Source of the DNA: Erigeron canadensis
Taxonomy: Eukaryota > Streptophyta > Magnoliopsida > Asterales > Asteraceae
Reading direction: 5' to 3'
NCBI RefSeq assembly: GCF_010389155.1
Contig: NC_057764.1
Coordinates: 5,270,001-5,334,000, forward strand
Length of the DNA stretch: 64,000 nucleotides
Of this stretch, positions 24,640 through 34,594 are shown piece after piece. The notes under the pieces were generated by a model. It did not search any database and had not been told where the DNA came from. It saw nothing but the letters and a program-made list of their open reading frames with translations. Position 1 is the stretch's first letter, and the number at the start of each line of letters is the position of its first letter. The position numbers and the translations under genes are program-made.

Positions 24640-26174
24640 GGTTATGGAATCTAGTTCGGTTTCGCCTCCCACCACTTATCACTGCAATCTTCGTCAAAAA
24701 CACGTCCTTCGCTCGTGATCGCAATCTTCGTCGCCACTGTACGGAACCTAGGGTTTCAATTTCTGTTTATTATTCCTGATTTGATGAAATTTTGTGTTAC
24801 TTGCGTTGATTTTGATCTTGTATTGTAGTATACATGATGCCGATTTATATATGCGATTGATACATACTACTGGAACATCTATTAGGTTTTATTGATACAT
24901 TCAATTCGTTATTACTTGTTTGACAGCTATGTGATTTTGCTAATTGGATTTAGCTTTCTGCTTTTGTTTAGTTTAGTTTTTACTGGATGCCTCATTGTTT
25001 GCCACTTGATTTTTGTTTAGTTTAGTTTTTACCAAAGGTGTTAGGCATGTAGACAAAACGAACTAACATATCTAAAAATAGATGAATGAACATAAGCGGA
25101 CATAATCTAACGAACACCAATTCAAAGAAAACATGAACAATTGGTCTAAATATCTAACGAAGCTAGATTAAGTTCTAATGAGTGATATTCTAATTTCAAA
25201 AAACTAGACGTCTAGACTAAACTTGAAGGACCTAAAATGTTTAATGAATATATAAATTTTAAACAACCATAAACTAATGAACATAACTGAATGAACTTAA
25301 CAGAAGATGTGTTCATGTTCGTTCGTTGGACTAAATGAACACAAAATGTTGTTCGTGAGTGTTCACTTATTAAATAAACGAAGAAAAATGAACTTCCGCT
25401 GAATGGTTCATTGAACGTTTGGTTTGCTGATATGGAATAAGTGAACCTTTTGTGTGATCTATAGTTGTAGACAACTTTACAATGCATTGATTATTCTATT
25501 TCATATTGGTTAATGTTGTTATGGGTGATTGCAAGTAGGCTGCTTGCAAATATGTAGGTGACTGTTAGTGCATCCTTTAGGAACACCTAGGGTTGGGAGG
25601 TCTAGGTTCAAGTCCCATCGACAATAGGTCTAAAGAAATTTGCCTTACAAAAATATAAAATAAAAATTAAGTGTGTACGGAAAAAAAAATGCCTTATGGC
25701 ACATGAGAAGGCTTGGAGCCTTTTTTTAACTATTTTTTTCATGTTGCACTTTTGACTTGTTAGGGATTAAGTGTCATCCATAAGGGACCTGTTTATTGGT
25801 TAATGGGTTGAAGTTGCTACATCTAATGCTTCATTGTATGTTTACTTGTTAATAAGGATGTTAAAGTTACCTCATTAACTGCTGAAAAAGAATGTTTACT
25901 TCTTTTTATTATAAAAAGTGATTTGTATGGGGCTTGGCTACATCAAGAGCTTGGCCCATGCATCAATTAGATGTCAAAAGTGTTTGCATATAGTAGGATT
26001 TGTAATTTTTACTGTCTGAGGTTTTATTTGCTTTTAAATTTACCTTCTGGTATTCACCTTGCTTACTTTTATAGTTGCTTATTCATGTTACCTTCTTTTT
26101 GTTTTGTTTTGTTATTGTATTAATGAATGCTTTTAAATTTACCTTTTGTTTTTGTTGATCTGAACTAAAAGCAG
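24640..26174 (+). other. Probable 5' UTR exon and leader intron of the coiled-coil gene
   Basis: A C-rich stretch, 24660-24750, with ...CCTAGGGTTTC looks like a plant 5' UTR. The CDS at 26175 is immediately preceded by AAAGCAG, a good 3' splice site after T-rich sequence. I could not fix the donor. A SINE-like unit with B-box GGTTCAAGTCC lies at 25560-25700. Confidence 0.45.
25560..25700 (+). mobile_element. SINE-like insertion (family D)
   Basis: It has a tRNA-like head with GGTTCAAGTCCC at about 25608, followed by an A-rich tail. No target duplication was recognised. It lies in the presumed leader intron of the coiled-coil gene. Confidence 0.45.
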
Positions 26175-27458
26175 ATGATTGAATTGGAAAAGTTAGAGGC
26201 TGCAAACGAGAAGCTTGTAAATCAGATAAGAAGCAAGCATGAGGAATTCAGCTACTTGGTAGAAGCTCATGAAAAGCTTCAAAATAGTCTCAAATTGAAG
26301 GAAAAACAGTGGGACGCTGAGAAATATGATAGAGATTTAAAGGAAAAAAATTTAGAGCATATGTATGAAAGTTTGAAGACAGAAAAGGTGAAAGTTGAAG
26401 AACAATTAAAATTGAAGATTAGTCAATTAAGTCAACTAGAAGAAAATTTTCAAATGCTTAAAAATACTCTTCATGTGAAACAAAAGGAGTGGCATGTTGA
26501 GAAACTTGATTATTTGGGTGAGATATCGATCCTGGAAAGGAAGTTGGATTCTGAGATGGAAGAAAAGGTGACCGTTAATGAACAATTAAGATTGAAGACT
26601 AGTCAATTAGGTATACTGGAAGAAAATTTTCAGTTGCTTATAAATACTCGTCATGTGAAAGAAAAGGAGTGGAAAGTTGAGAAACTTGATTATTTGGGTG
26701 AGATATCAATGCTAGAAAGGAAGTTGGATTCTGAGATTACACCCTTAAAAGATGTTAAAAAACGATTGGAGTGTTGTAAACAAGCTCTTGCTTGTGAAGA
26801 GAACCAAAGAATATGTTTACAGAGTCAGCTTTTAGAATCAAAATCATGCAATAAAGATATAAAGTCAAAACTTGAAAGATTGACAATTGAGAAAGATGGT
26901 GTTTGTAAGGAGATGACATGCAAGATTCTTCAAATCGAGGAAGAAAATAAAGAATTGGTTCTTGCTGTCAAGAAACTTAAAGATTCCCAATTCCAAGAAG
27001 CTGTCAATTCTTATAAAATCACAGAGCTTCTTCAAAACAAATTTAATACTTTGGATGAGATTTACAAGGGCAAAGAAGCAGAATGGACGTCTCGGTTAGA
27101 TAAACTGATGGAAGAAGAGCTTTTGTTGCATGATCAACTGGTACAAACAAAGAGTTTGCTGAAGAATGCGTGTGAGTTGTTAGATACAGCAAAAGAAGAA
27201 ATCGTTAAGAGTTCTTCTCGAGTAAATGAGGTTGAGTTTGAGTTGCAAAGATGGAAATCGTTTGCTGAAAAGTTAGAAGCCGAGAAAGCATGGGTTACAA
27301 ATGAAAAAGGTCAAACGATTAACAAGCTGTTAACAGAAAAAGAAGAGTTGATAAATATGATAGATGACATGCTCCAATGGATAGACAAGTTAGCGAGAGA
27401 AGAGAGGCAGATGATGGGAGCTTTGAGGAGTTCAGCGCCGGATTTTGATGAGAACTAG
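26175..27458 (+). CDS. Coiled-coil protein, At4g38062-like (shortened)
   Basis: An intact frame of 427 codons, rich in Glu, Lys and Leu with heptad-like spacing throughout, so almost entirely coiled coil. The pattern EQLK.K..QL..LEE....L.N....KEW..EK...L.EIS.L...LDS, then a CKQALACEE block and KEAEWTSRL, resembles the plant family of uncharacterised At4g38062 coiled-coil proteins. Those are about twice as long, so the N-terminal part seems absent. Residues 71-130 and 131-190 are a tandem duplication (60 aa). The protein has no signal peptide or membrane segment. The function is unknown. It lies antisense inside the Copia element, between TE fragments. An open frame this long suggests recent capture or selection. 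It could be a truncated copy rather than a working gene. Confidence 0.7.
   Translation: MIELEKLEAANEKLVNQIRSKHEEFSYLVEAHEKLQNSLKLKEKQWDAEKYDRDLKEKNLEHMYESLKTEKVKVEEQLKLKISQLSQLEENFQMLKNTLHVKQKEWHVEKLDYLGEISILERKLDSEMEEKVTVNEQLRLKTSQLGILEENFQLLINTRHVKEKEWKVEKLDYLGEISMLERKLDSEITPLKDVKKRLECCKQALACEENQRICLQSQLLESKSCNKDIKSKLERLTIEKDGVCKEMTCKILQIEEENKELVLAVKKLKDSQFQEAVNSYKITELLQNKFNTLDEIYKGKEAEWTSRLDKLMEEELLLHDQLVQTKSLLKNACELLDTAKEEIVKSSSRVNEVEFELQRWKSFAEKLEAEKAWVTNEKGQTINKLLTEKEELINMIDDMLQWIDKLAREERQMMGALRSSAPDFDEN
26385..26744 (+). repeat. Internal 180-bp tandem duplication in coiled-coil CDS
   Basis: Two units (26385-26564 and 26565-26744), each 60 codons, share LEENFQ.L.NT, KEW.VEKLDYLGEIS and LERKLDSE. 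The frame is kept. Confidence 0.9.
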
Positions 27459-27880
27459 GTACTGATGGATATCGTGACAGAAGCATGGCTACCATTCTAC
27501 AGAAGCATGAGAACTAGGTACAAAAAGTAGTTTTTGGGAACTTATGTACAGAAGCATGGCTACTGTTGCAGAGTTATCTTAGTCCTAATATGCTTTTTAT
27601 TACGTATTTTAGTTAGGCCTTGTTATATCAAAGTTGTTGTTTTTTTTGGAATTTGAACTAACTAGGATGATACAGCCTACTGCTGTTTGGATATTTTTGT
27701 AGTTACAAAAGATAAGCTTCGTTGTACTTCGAAGGAGTGGTTAGTTGATGTACAAAAGATGGCTTCAAAGCCCTGTTTTTTCTACATATCCTTCAGCTTC
27801 TTTGAAGTAGCATCATCATAATCTGTGGTAATGTATTTGTTAGTTACTATTTGTTATTACTGTAATTTGATTTCCATGCC
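27459..27880 (+). other. 3' flank of the coiled-coil gene
   Basis: Short repeats of CAGAAGCATGGCTAC and GAGAACTAGGTAC lie just after the stop. No further exon is supported. Confidence 0.45.
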
Positions 27881-29558
27881 CCCATAACCCACCGTCTTTC
27901 TCCTTTGGTTTTGTTGTCGCGGAAACAAATTTTTCATCTATTATAAAGCTTTGTATGGCCGGCGAAAATGCCAGGCCAATACTCCGTCGCAGCTACATAC
28001 CACATTAGAATCTTCTTCATCTTTCTTTTTATTTATTTTTTAGATTTAGAGGTGGTGCTCATGATGATGAAGATAATTTTTTTGTTTTTCTTTTTTGTTA
28101 TTAACACCATATTATTTATAATCTTTTTTCTTTCTTTTTAAATCCATTGAAGTTGTTCACAATTTTTCGATGTTGATTTTGTTGATTATAATAACATAAC
28201 GGCGACCGACGACGACAATTACACCGGAGATGGTGGAGCTGGTGCCGTCTCTTTGTGTTTGTTGTTCATATCAGTTCTTGGTTTAACTGGTATTCTGGTA
28301 TCTCTTTTTGGTTGTTTATACAAGCTTTTTTCTTGGCTTGTATATTATGTCCCTGGTGTAGAAGGAGTGCCAGTGACATGTCCAGCCTTTTGTGTGTCTG
28401 TGTATGGTTGAATTTCTGGTTTAGGAGGAATTTGTTTAGGGTTATCACATTTGATATGATTTGGCTCTCTGGGAATTTTGATGGTTATTGTGAGCAACTG
28501 GTTTGGATTCTGCTTGTGTCTTCTTCAAGTTTTAATTGTTTGGGTGATCTGTTTCTATCTTATAGCTATTATGATCTGGTTCTGATTGTAGTAATTAGAT
28601 GTGAGGGTAATTTGATGCCAATTAAGAAGGGCTTTCATTTTTGTAAATCTGCAGAGTTGACTTTGGAAAGTCAAACTGGTATGCTATTTTCTATCATGCA
28701 GATTGGGTTTGTATTTGGTTGGTTAGATGTCTTTTTAAGTTTCAGATGTGGTATTTTGATGTTTTTTGGAGCTGCAGAACAGATATTATCTACTAGGGAA
28801 GGGTTTGTTATTAGATTTTTGACTTTGGAAAGTCAAACTGCTATGTTGATTTTGATGAACATTGACAAGGCAGGATTTTGGATCGAATGTGATTGTTATA
28901 GTATTAGATTTGACTCTTTAAAATCTTTGGATGTTGCAGAAGTTTTGCTTTTCTTAAGAAAATGGTTTGCTAGAGCCTAGAAGTTCTCATTGACTTTTTT
29001 AGTCAATTTGGATAATATGCTGTTTACGAGTAGATTTTTGGGGGGAAATGGTATGTTTGATTATATTAGATTTTGTTTATTTATTATGAAGCTTGGAGGG
29101 AAAAGTTGTTACGATTTTTTGGAGGGAATGGAATTTTATGTGTATTTAAATGTGGGTCAATCCAAGGGTTTTGGACTACAGGATGCTTATTGGACTTTCC
29201 ATATGGTTTTTCGGATCTGCTGCAGGGTAAGATTTATTGCCTGGTATTGGGCTAGCAGTTTTGGGCTTCTCTTTATTCTTTGTTGGGCTAAATGTTTCAT
29301 CTTTTCAAAAGAGTTTGAGTTTTGGGCTTCAACGTTCGACAGAGTTTTTCTGTTAAAGTCTCTTGTTTTTTATTGTATGTTAATAAGTTGTAAAATAATT
29401 TGTAAGACTTTGTTTTTAATTTTGCTAGCTTATAGTTTTAGTGTTTGGGATGTGCATTAATATACATTTGTAAAATGCACTCCCCTATGGGAATGCCCAT
29501 AGTACTTTGTACATATTTTTATTTTATTTATGGGTCTGCCCTTTTATCCAAAAAAAAA
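27881..29558 (+). mobile_element. LINE-like stretch ending in poly(A)
   Basis: T/G-rich sequence without recognisable domains. The open frames at 28255-28980 and 28990-29460 look like chance. The 3' end (CCCCTATGGG..TGCCCATAGTACTTTGTA...TTTTATCC then A9 at 29550-29558) resembles the 3' end of the adjacent minus-strand LINE (GGGGGCATTACTTTGTAAATG). TTGACTTTGGAAAGTCAAACTG occurs twice (about 28655 and 28817). The class is tentative. Confidence 0.4.
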
Positions 29559-29573
29559 CCCTAAACCCTAAAC
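29559..29573. repeat. Telomere-like repeat at LINE-LINE junction
   Basis: CCCTAAACCCTAAAC, about two units of the plant telomere repeat (TTTAGGG), sits exactly between the poly(A) of one element and the 3' end of the next. Confidence 0.8.
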
Positions 29574-32404
29574 AAGGAAAATGTATAAATGTAATAAACA
29601 TTTACAAAGTAATGCCCCCACGGGCCCCCCATAAAATGATAAAAGGGGCCCATGGTGCAGGAAATAAACCAACTAAGTAACTGGACAGGCCCAGATTACT
29701 CAATACATAATCAAACTAGCAGTCTAAACAATAAGAATGATAAACAGAGCTAGCTAAGCAAGTCACATATCTCCCATATTCTTCATCATCTGACCCGTAG
29801 GACTGGTGTCAGCCTCAACTTCATCACCATCTGTGTCTCCATCATAATCATCCTCAATATCTTCCTTAGCAGGCACAGCAGGGTTCACTGAAGGAATACT
29901 AACCTCATCTGTGTTAATCTGGCAAAGTGCATCATACTGGTTCCTGGTCTCAACAACACGTCCAGGTGGGGCAAAAATAGAGTCATGATCAGTGCGAGCC
30001 TGTGTACCTGAGTGAGTGTCTGGAACAGTATCTGTAGCTGTATGAATCTGTAAAGGTCTCTGGGGGACTGGAGCAGATGGATCTGTAGTGGCTGTAGTAG
30101 ATGTAGTTGCTGCTGGAGTCTTCCCCTTCGGGTCTTCTGGCTTCTTTGGAACATAAACGACCTTTTGCTTAGGCAAAGGAAATGATGGGGCCTTATTAGG
30201 CTTTTTTTTTCTTCTCTTGGGCTTCTAGAACCCATCCTGATCCTGGGCCTCTGCTGGAGTAGCCTGTTGGGCCCCTGATGGGCCTACCTTGGTCCTTGAT
30301 GGACCAACCTGTGAAATTGGAGTTGCAGTAGTCATACGTGCTGCCATCTCTGTCTCTGTCCCTGGTCTCACACTATAGTTATCAAATTTATGTCCATATA
30401 TCTTGCAGTGTGAACACCTAGGAGGTAACCAATTATATTCAACTCTGAACCTTCTAACAGAATCAAGAATCTCAGCTTCAGCTTACAAGGGGAAATCTTT
30501 CTCAGATGAGAATTCAACCAAAACTCTAGCAAATACTGCTATACCCTTCTTATTTTCACACATTTCAGCAATGTATCTATCAACAGCAATAGGGATACCA
30601 ATAGAACTTACCAAATGGCTCAAAATGTCATAATTCCGAATAATATCAGGCAGATCATAAATGTTAACCCAAAGAGAAACCTTATTAAGAACTGGTTTAT
30701 CAAACCATATCTCAGGTTCCCATTTCCTAAGCATTACGGGAATATCATTAAACAACCAAGGACCATTCTCAAAAACATGCAGCTGACCCTGTTTAGAGTT
30801 GAACTTAAACAGAAAGAAATCCTGGTCATTCAGTATCACATCCTTCAAACCAAATTTTTTCCATGAACGATTTGCATGAAATTGGACAAATAGAAAAGCA
30901 TGACGTTTACCAATAAAATGACCAACTAGAGTGTTCTCCCAACTGTCACTTTGAAGCATCAAAAGTTCCCGTGGAATTACAGCTCTACACCTGAATCAGT
31001 AGTAACAGGGGGAATAAATCTCAATTTACCCTTCTTGCTGATGTTTGCAGCATCCTGAAAAATGGAGGCAAAAGAACGCGGCTGCTGGACCTTAAGACTG
31101 TCAGGGTGTCCACCAAGATCATTAGGAGAAACATCATGCTTAGGAGTATCTTCTGAAGCCGTATGAATGTCATTTGCATGACATGAAGCCGGCTTAAAGT
31201 AAGTAGCATTTGGAGGAAACTGAGGAGGACCCGACATAGGAGGCACATTAGAATCACCAACATTTGCATGCAAACCATGCAATATTTGTTCTGAAGTCGA
31301 GTGCAAGACACCATCATATGAGTCATTCAAATCCCTACCATCATCAACACTTGTGGCGACATTTTTATCCCATGAATCAGCCACTTTTTCAATGGTGGCC
31401 GATGCTGAAGAAGGATCAAGATTATCACATGGTTTGTCGTTTTCAAGTGAAACTCCGAAATGTTTATCAACTTCTTTCAAAGGTGTAACCCGCGACTGTG
31501 AACTATGAACCGAACCCTCATGTACTTCAAGTGGGTCCTCACAGTGAGTAGAAGCTGGACCAGAATTGGCCGGAGCTGACTTCATGACCGGTGAGTCAAA
31601 ATTAGGGTTTTTGGCTAAGTGTTCAACCAAAAGACGACTTAACGCAACGACTTGGTCCTTGGAAATCAGTTTTTCACCATTATTCAACGAACTCAGCCCT
31701 TCTTGTATCATCAGGTCATCAATTTGCTTGATATCATCACATGATGGTGAATCAGAGGTGGTTAAAAGTGGCTGGCCGGCGGCGGTTTGTTTTTGAATTA
31801 GGGTTTCAGCAGCCCCATCACCTGAATCAATCTTTTGATCCTCAAGTTGTGGTTGTGTAATTGATCGGCTGGTCTCCAGGTTCGACAAAGCCTCTCCTCC
31901 ATCATTTAATTGATCAGGCGGCGACTCAGTGGTGGTTGAAGGTGGCTGAACGGCGGCAGAAACCAGATTAGGGTTTTTGTTCATATTTTCGATTGCAGCA
32001 GCCCCCTGGTCGATCGATTGAACATGAGAACTCGAAGATGAAGCAGCCTTACCCCCGAAATCGACCCCCCAGCCATCAATTGGCCAGCGACGGCCGGAAT
32101 TAATGGTGGCAAGGCATCAGACGGTGGCAGCAAGGTGGTTTTTTGCGGCGGCTGGGTGGCTGAATCAATCAGATCGAAATCTGAAGCATAACCAGTCGAA
32201 TTAACAGTTTTTGATGATGATCGAAGATTGTAAATCGATTGTACATAAAGTTTGTACCAATAGTTTGAAGAAATTGAAATTGCAAGACAGAAAAGTAGTA
32301 CGATCTAGATGGGTGCGCGTGATAACTTCGATGAGTCCGCCTAAGTGATTACTCAATTGGAAAAAGAAGAACCCTTGTAGAGCAGCTCCTAGAAAGAGTC
32401 TGAT
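29574..32404 (-). mobile_element. LINE with ORF1 only, minus strand
   Basis: A 5' UTR (about 32404-31985), a decayed ORF1 (31984-29763) and a short 3' UTR running to 29574. ORF2 (endonuclease/RT) is absent, so this is a non-autonomous ORF1-only derivative or a deletion. Confidence 0.65.
29763..31984 (-). pseudogene. LINE ORF1 (DUF4283 plus CCHC-type knuckle), broken
   Basis: ORF1 proteins of plant LINEs bind RNA. The N-terminal part (31984-30977, 335 codons) is Ser/Asp/Pro-rich and ends FASIFQDAA...LRFIPP. A one-base shift at about 30975 leads into the DUF4283-like domain (30962-30483; SWENTLVGHFIGKR, NGPWLFND, PEIWFDKP). After a stop at about 30485 comes a zinc knuckle C-x2-C-x4-H-x4-Y, whose last Cys is Tyr. 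Another stop and a shift in an A-run near 30215 precede the acidic C-terminal part (30176-29763). At least four defects make it non-functional. Confidence 0.8.
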
Positions 32405-34291
32405 CTTTGTCATATCAACTTGAACACTTTGGAGAGTAATCATTTGAATGAAGTTTGGATAAGCTTCTTATGAAGTAATCATGCTCCCCCTCAATTCATG
32501 AGTATAAACATTTTGGAGCATCTTGTGTGAATATCCTTTCATCTTTGGTCTCATTCTTATCTTTAGAAAAAAAATCAGATTTTCTTTTCCACGTCAAGAT
32601 CTCAAAATCTCTTCCAAAGGTTCTTGTCAAAAAGACAAAGACTCAAAATGTGAAGATCAATCTTGAAATTCAACAACTCAAGTCTGAAAATTTGAGCTCA
32701 ATTGACTTTGATAGATAAACCTTTTGCAACAGAATCAAGACTCTTGAAGAGAATTGTTTATCATGATGCAAGTCCAATATTTCTTCCCCAATCAATCAAT
32801 CAATCATTAAATATTTCTCCCCCCATAATGACAAAGTTGGGAACCAATGTCATTATGCAAACATTGATTGATAAAATGTCAAAAAAATACCATGAAGAAA
32901 TGAAACCGGATAAGAATAATCCATTAGCATGTTCAAAAATCAAAAGGATTAATGAAATGACCGATAGAAATGTATAACATATTTCGGATTTCCTATGTAT
33001 CATAGAGATATGCACAAAGCAAGACTCTAACATAGTTCGGTCTGTGGCTTTTCAACCACGAGATTGCTTCAAAGAATATAAAATCATGTTCAGTGTCACC
33101 AAGGCGTTCGATAACCATGTCTTATTATCCTTAAAGACTTTTAGGAAATACCGAGGTCACAATTAGACTTCTCGTTAACTCAATAATCACATAAATGTAA
33201 TTATGAGACCCATGTTCAACGTTGGAAAAGATGTTAGCATTGGTAGGATTTCCATTTGATCATCGTGGAATATCTATTTGAGATATCACTACAAATGTTC
33301 CGGCTATATCACAAAGATAAGCAATAATATCACAAAGATATGACTCGAATGTGTCCTAAAGAAATGAATAATGATCAAATGATCAAATAAGATAGTTCTA
33401 GACACAAAGTGATCAAATGAAGTCGGGGATCGGAGCAGAGTGTCTCCCTATTTCAATATCAACATCTTCCAAATGAAGAGTCAATAGAAATGTGAAAATC
33501 TTCGTAAGAAATAAAACAAGTATTTGTTAAGAAACACTTGAGTGGTTAGGTAAAGATGTGCATCGCTTCACTTGGTCCATGAAGACTTCTTCAATATCAA
33601 GACATCAACAAATGACATCCGATAGAAACGTGTTTTACCCGGCGATTTGAGAATTTAGGGAAGGGTTCCATTTCTTTTAACCATTTTCTCTCAACATATC
33701 ACCTTAACCTCTCACTTTTCGACTTTACTCCCTCCATCCTATTTTCACGAAAACATCATCACTCAAAATACCCTTACAATCTAATGAAAGAAGTGAATAC
33801 TCCGGGGTTAGAACTCATCGGCGATGATGAAGTTCATGGAGTGAACGTATCGCTCGTGTGCAAACTAATCACCGAACTTCAATTGATTGAAAATCATTGG
33901 AAAATCATCAAACGTGTATATGAAAATGTTTAAAAACACATTTGAAGTTTTGGAAGTTTTTGAAATCACAAACTCCTCCTTAGTCTATGGTTTTTGTGAA
34001 ATCAAAAAGAGTAAAATCTTTGTTGTCATATTTTCAAAAAAATTTGAGAGTCTATAGTGAACAAGATTTTTCATTTGAGAATCACAAAGTTTTGCTTCAA
34101 CAACAATGTTCATAGTAAAGACTGCTAGGGAGTACACAAAGGCGTTCGATCCGTCGCATCTTACATCAACAAGTTGGAGGCAATAAAACATTTAAGCAAA
34201 CTTTAACTCAATCAATTGTTCAACATGAGACAACTAGGGAGTACACAAAGGCGTTCGATCCTTCGCTTCTCATATCAACAATTGAGAGTTC
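32404..34291. repeat. Duplicated Copia 3' UTR, copy 2
   Basis: Partner of 20959-23126. It adjoins the RNase H end of the Copia pol, so it is probably the original position. It carries GTACACAAAGGCGTTCGATC units near 34130, 34237 and (diverged) 34357, and CTCCCCCT-like tracts at about 32483 and 32817. Confidence 0.9.
33784..33933 (+). other. Small antisense ORF (49 aa) in Copia 3' UTR, copy 2
   Basis: Same protein as the ORF at 22587-22736, one synonymous base different. See that entry. Confidence 0.3.
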
Positions 34292-34594
34292 GAAAAACTT
34301 TTATCTTTTGAAAGCAATTAACTGCTATTACACATACATATTCATATAAGACCACTTGGAAGTACACAAAGGCATTCGATTCCTTGTTATCTTATATCAA
34401 TCTATATGTATAACAACAGGATCTTAATATGAATAAACATTATAAAATAAATAAAGCAGTGAAGAACGAGTTATACACAGAGTATGTATAAACCACTTTT
34501 GAAATATAAAATCTTTTTGTTTATTTTTGAAAATTTATAATTTTTGTATTTGATTTTCTAGAATGTGTCAAGAATTTCTTCAAAAATAAAATTT

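Larger units (their letters stand above)
23127..32404. other. Foreign 9.3-kb segment between the duplicated Copia 3' UTRs
   Basis: It contains a second Copia 3' end (23130-24626), a coiled-coil gene (26175-27458), a plus-strand LINE-like stretch and a minus-strand LINE ORF1 element. Both edges cut through sequence (the left edge falls inside a reverse-transcriptase domain) and have no transposon termini. This suggests repair-type filler rather than transposition of the segment itself. Confidence 0.7.

Noticed and set aside
28255..29460. Two long open frames (241 and 156 codons)
   Set aside because: T/G-rich sequence, Phe/Leu/Trp-rich products without domains, and frames overlapping in the same region. 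Treated as chance frames in a LINE-like stretch.
31021..31796. Extra frames opposite or beside LINE ORF1
   Set aside because: Shadows of ORF1 in other frames.
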